Of a DNA stretch of 64,000 bases, positions 59,895 through 64,000 are shown piece by piece. Made by a program: the position numbers and the translations under genes. Position 1 is the first letter of the stretch. Every line of letters starts with the position of its first letter. The stretch is taken from positions 7,246,393 through 7,310,392 of the forward strand of contig NC_068352.1 in the NCBI RefSeq assembly GCF_014633365.1. Direction: 5' to 3'. This DNA is from Diospyros lotus (Eukaryota > Streptophyta > Magnoliopsida > Ericales > Ebenaceae). The notes below the pieces were generated by a model that was not told where the DNA came from, did no database searches, and was given only the letters and a program-made list of their open reading frames with translations.

Positions 59895-60090
59895 GCCTAT
59901 TCTTTAAATAGACAGACCCCAATAGTCGACAGACTCGAAGAGCATAGTCGACTACATAAAAGAAAAATAAAGGAATAGTCGACAGACGCAAAGTTGTTAT
60001 CGACTATCTTTGACACAGAAAAGGGATATAGTCGACTAGAGGCTTAGAAGCTGTCGACAGTTATATGATGTTGTCGACTATCCTTGAAAC
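59895..60090 (-). promoter_or_regulatory. GTCGAC palindrome array in the pol-to-extra-ORF spacer
   Basis: Six exact GTCGAC cores (AGTCGACAGAC, AGTCGACTAC, CTGTCGACAG, TTGTCGACTATCC and others) plus GTCGCC and ATCGAC variants in under 200 bp. The motif variants are those of this element's own LTR array. It lies directly 5' of the extra ORF, so it might act as its promoter; that is inference. Confidence 0.7.
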
Positions 60091-60231
60091 AAATTTGATT
60101 ATCATAGATGTGCCTAATCATCACTTTTAAATTTTGGCCCGAAAGCATTCTATCAACAAATTATTTTATTTATTTGACAGATTGAAAGTTTGGCCTTATC
60201 ATATATATATATATAATAAATGCATATACAT

Positions 60232-63200
60232 TCAAGTTATAATTAACCCCAGTTCACTCCTAAAATATTCAAACTTTTCTCTATCATGAGGTTTTGTAAA
60301 GATATCTGCTACTTGATGATTTGTATCTATGAATTCAAGACTTAAGTCTCCTTTTTGAACATGGTCTCTAATGAAGTGATGTTTTACTTCTATATGTTTA
60401 GTTCTTGCATGAAACGCTGGATTTTTTGTTAAAGCTATAGCACTAGTATTGTCACATTTTATTGGGATGTTTTGAAGTCTTATGCCATAGTCTTCTACTT
60501 AGTACTTCATCCACAATATTTGAGCACAACAATTTTCAGCTGCTACATACTCAGCCTCAGTAGATGATAGAGCTACTGTGTTTTGCTTTCTACTTGACCA
60601 AGATACGAAACAATTTCCTAAGAATTGACATGAACCACTTGTACTTTTTCTATCTATTTTACATCCATCATAATCTGCATCAGTGTATGTTATTAGATCA
60701 AAAATATTTGATTTTGCATAAAATAGTTCTAGATTTGTAGTTCCTTTCAGATATCTCAAGATTCTTTTAACTGCTTTCAAGTGAGATTCTTTGGGATTAG
60801 ATTGGAACCTAGCACATAAGCAGACACTAAACATAATATCGGGTCTACTAGCTGTTAAATAAAGCAATGAGCCAATCATACTTCTATAAGGCTTGTTATC
60901 TACAGCCTTTCCTAATTCATCTTTATCTAGGCTTTGAGAACTACTCATAGGTGTAGCCATAGGCTTACAATCTTGAATATCAAACCTTTTGAGAAGATCT
61001 CTTATGTATTTTTGTTGAGAGATATATATACCTTCTTCTTCTTGCTTTATTTGCAATCCTAGAAAATACTTAAGTTCACCCATCATACTCATCTCAAATT
61101 CTCCTTGCATAAGAGTTGCAAATTGATCACATAGAGATTTATTAGTAGATCCAAAGATGATATCATCTACGTAAATTTAGACTAATAAGATGTCCTCATC
61201 ATGGCTTCTTATAAATAATGTTGTATCTATTTGGCCTCTTTTAAAACCTTTTTCTAAGAGAAACTTACTAAGTCTTTCATACCAAGCTCTAGGAGCTTGT
61301 TTTAGACCATATAAAGCTTTAGACAATTTGAACACATGGTCTTCATATTTATGATTTTCAAAGCCCGGGGGTTGTTCTACATAAACTTCTTCATTGATAT
61401 ATCCATTTAAGAAAGCACTCTTAACATCCATTTGATATAATTTGAAGTTTTTGAAACAAGCAAATGCTAACAACATTCTTATGGCTTCCAATCTAGCAAC
61501 AGGGGCATAAGTTTCATCATAGTCTATACCTTCTTCTTGACTATAACCTTGAGCTACTAGCCTTGCCTTGTTTCTTGTTACAATACTATTTTCATCCATC
61601 TTGTTTCTAAAAACCCATTTTGTGCCTATAATAGGGTAATCTTTTGGTCTTGGCAGTAGTTTCCAAACTCCACTTCTTTCAAATTGATTTAGTTCTTCTT
61701 GCATGGCAATAATCCAATTTTCATCTTCTAAAGCTTCTTTGATATTTTTAGGTTCAATTTGAGATAGGAAGGCAACATATTGGCATTCGTTCCTAATGGA
61801 GGATCTAGTCCTAATGCCTTTGGATGGATCTCCTAAGATTTCATTCATTTTGACATATTTCCTTTCTCTTGGAAATGTTGGTTCTCTTTCAACTTACTAC
61901 TCTTGGTCTTCTTCAAATGGATCATTTTCTTGAGTATTAGACTCATTTTGTCTTATTGAAAGTTTTTCAAAATCTTGGGTTACATTATTTTCACCATCTT
62001 CCTTAGGTTTTGGAACCTCAAAGCTTATATCATCAACTATTACTTGGATTGATTCTTCCACCACTAGGGTTCTTTTGTTGAAAACCCTATAACTTTTACT
62101 TTGAGATGAATAACCTAAAAATATACCTTTATCACTTTTAGCATCAAATTTACGTAAAGATTCTTTTCCATTGTTGAGAATATAGCAAGTACTACCAAAC
62201 ACATGAAAATGACTTATGTTAGGTTTTCTTCCTTTAAATAATTCATATGGAGTCTTTTTCAATAATGGCCTCATAGAAACTCTATTTAAAATATGGCAGG
62301 CAGTATGCACAGCTTCTGCCCAAAAGTACTTAGGAAGATTTTTATCACAAAGCATTGTTCTAGCCATTTCTTGTAAAGATCTATTCTTTCTTTCTACTAC
62401 ACCATTTTGTTGGGGAGTCCTAGCGCAAGAAAAGTTATGATCTATTCCATTTTCTTCACAAAATAGTTTGAAAGACTCATTTTCAAATTCTCCTCCATGA
62501 TCACTTCTAATTTTTGAAATACAAAAGCCTTTTTCTTTTTGAATTCTTTTATAAATATTTCAAAAGACTTAAAGGTTTCATTTTTGGATGCAAGAAAGAT
62601 TACCCATGTGAATCTAGAATAATCATCTACTATTACTAAAACATATTGCTTACCTCCTAAGCTTAGAGTTCTCATTGGACCAAACAAGTCTAAGTGAAGT
62701 AGTGTTAGAGGTCTAGATGTTGATACTTCATTTATTGGTTTGAATGAAATACTAATTTGCTTGCCTTTCATGCAAGTGCCACAAATGTGATCTCTTTCAA
62801 ATTTAAGCTTAGGCAATCCAATAACAAGATCATGTTTTACTAACTTGTTTATTAGGTTCATACTAGCATGCCCTAACCTACTATGCCACAACCAGGAATT
62901 TTGAGTTGAATTTGCAACTAAACAATTCTCCATTTTTGGTGATTCTAGAAATGTGAGATAGATGTTTCCTATTCTATTTCCTTTTAATTTTATTTCTTTT
63001 GTCTTGGAGCATACAACTTTACAAGAATTAGCATCAAAACAAACATCATAACTTAAATCACACAGTTGACTAATACTAATCAGATTATGTTTAAGACCAT
63101 CAACAAGAAATACATTTTCTAATGTAATGTTTTCAAAAGAAATAGAGCCTATACCTATGATCTTACCTTGAGAGTTGTCACCATAGAAAACCTTACCTCC

Positions 63201-64000
63201 TTCCTTGAAAACGATGTTGCTGAGAAGATCTTGATCTCCTGTCATGTGCCTAGAGCACCCACTGTCAAGGAACCACTTACTCTTTGAATCATTTGAAACC
63301 AATGCAGCCTCGTCTTCAATGTTAGCCATAAAACAAATGCTGGCAACTTCTTCATAGTGAGATTCATCACTTGATGAGAGCTCTTCTTCACCCCATGCAG
63401 CTAGAGCCTTCTTCTTTATTTTTCTTTCCTTGCGATCCATCTTTTTCAGTTGAGGGCAGTCACTTCTAATGTGACCTAACTTCTTACATTCAAAACATCG
63501 AAGCTCATTAGTTGGATTAGACTCTTTTTGATCTTTTTCTTTCCGAAATGTTCTCATTTGATTAAACCTACATTTCTTCATAAATTTCCTAGCTAATAGA
63601 GCAAAATCATCATCTTCACTTTGAGAGTTTTTATCTTCATCCTCAATTTTAAATGCTACTTTTTTGTTTTTCTTGGAATCATCAACTTCATTTCTTTTCA
63701 TCATTATTTCATGTGTCATTAAAGAACCTAGCAAGTTGTCAAATGGAAGTGTATCTAAGTCTTTTGCTTCTGTTATGGCAGTGACTTTAGATTCCCACGA
63801 TCTAGGTAAACTTCTTAAAATTTTTCTAACTCTTTCTCCATTTGTAAATGTCTTACCCAAAGCCTCTAAAGTAGTAACAATGTTATTGAATCTGGTATAC
63901 ATATCTTTTATGGATTCATCATCTTTCATAGAAAATAATTCATAATCATGGACCAGAAGATTGATTTTTGTTTCTTTTACCTGATTTGTTCCTTCATGTG
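60232..64000 (-). pseudogene. Sirevirus-like copia gag-pol, nearly intact, 5'-truncated by the window
   Basis: Domains on the minus strand in order. Gag (62442-63929 and beyond): TRFNNIVTTLEALGKTFTNG, then the CCHC knuckle CFECKKLGHIRSDC (about 63450-63510). Protease: WFLDSGCSRHM (63250-63285). GAG-pre-integrase: WLWHSRLGHASMN and CGTCMKGKQ. Integrase: LHLDLFGPM, VDDYSRFTW. Then 61897-62367 (RTMLCDKNLPKYFWAEAVH, with FLGYSSQS). Reverse transcriptase 60499-61848 ([51 protein letters not shown]). RNase H to the stop at 60232. Damage is slight: one frameshift in integrase near 62520-62540, adjacent TAG-TAA at about 61895-61900, one TAA just before the YVDD box (61170s) and one TAA in RNase H (about 60496). 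This suggests a fairly young but non-autonomous copy. Confidence 0.95.

Overview
The window is nuclear DNA of a flowering plant, most likely a eudicot; I cannot name the species. The evidence is a spliced plant-type gene pair, a plant cytosolic tRNA-Asn, and dense nested plant transposons (Ty1/copia including a Sirevirus-like lineage, a Ty3/gypsy trace, MULE and CACTA). Host gene content is low. I can support two paralogous protein-coding genes and one tRNA gene; nearly everything else is transposon-derived.

Host genes. Two copies of a three-exon gene of the BMT5-like / DUF2431 family (Rossmann-fold, 25S rRNA uridine-N3 methyltransferase-like; the At4g26485-like group) lie in the same direction at about 1-1782 and 34835-37621. 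They belong to a segmental duplication of about 4 kb (1-3982 and 34861-39073). Since duplicating, copy 1 has gained a tandem amplification of a 216-bp exon segment, an H-to-L change in its conserved NFPH motif and a 0.78-kb downstream insertion. Copy 2 has gained a 1.3-kb insertion in intron 2. A tRNA-Asn(GTT) gene lies on the minus strand at 32758-32831.

Transposon layout. 3983-31121 is a mosaic of LTR fragments, with solo LTRs proven by 5-bp target duplications at 6456-8243, 18669-19909 and 24382-25644. It ends in a decayed Sirevirus-like copia element (pol 26392-28254, extra ORF about 28840-29705, 3' LTR 30021-31121). 33140-33911 is a minus-strand copia gag remnant. 39311-40720 is a gypsy gag scrap followed by a palindrome-rich array. 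41000-50991 is a minus-strand MULE pseudogene broken up by four solo LTRs, two of them nested inside a third. 51368-54832 is the end of a CACTA element with its Ptta/En-Spm-type gene. 56755-64000 is a younger minus-strand Sirevirus-like copia element: 3' LTR, multiplied polypurine tract, extra ORF of about 395 codons, palindrome-array spacer and gag-pol, broken by only a few stops and one frameshift.

Main observations. (1) Both Sirevirus-like elements carry the same kind of extra sense ORF between pol and the 3' LTR. (2) Their LTRs and their pol-to-extra-ORF spacers share arrays of a short palindrome (core GTCGAC). Other repeats in the window carry analogous arrays built on different self-complementary cores (TCCGGA, GATC, and a TTAA-CTC-TTAA hairpin whose arms change in a compensatory way). 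This recurring palindrome-array design is the least explained structure in the window.
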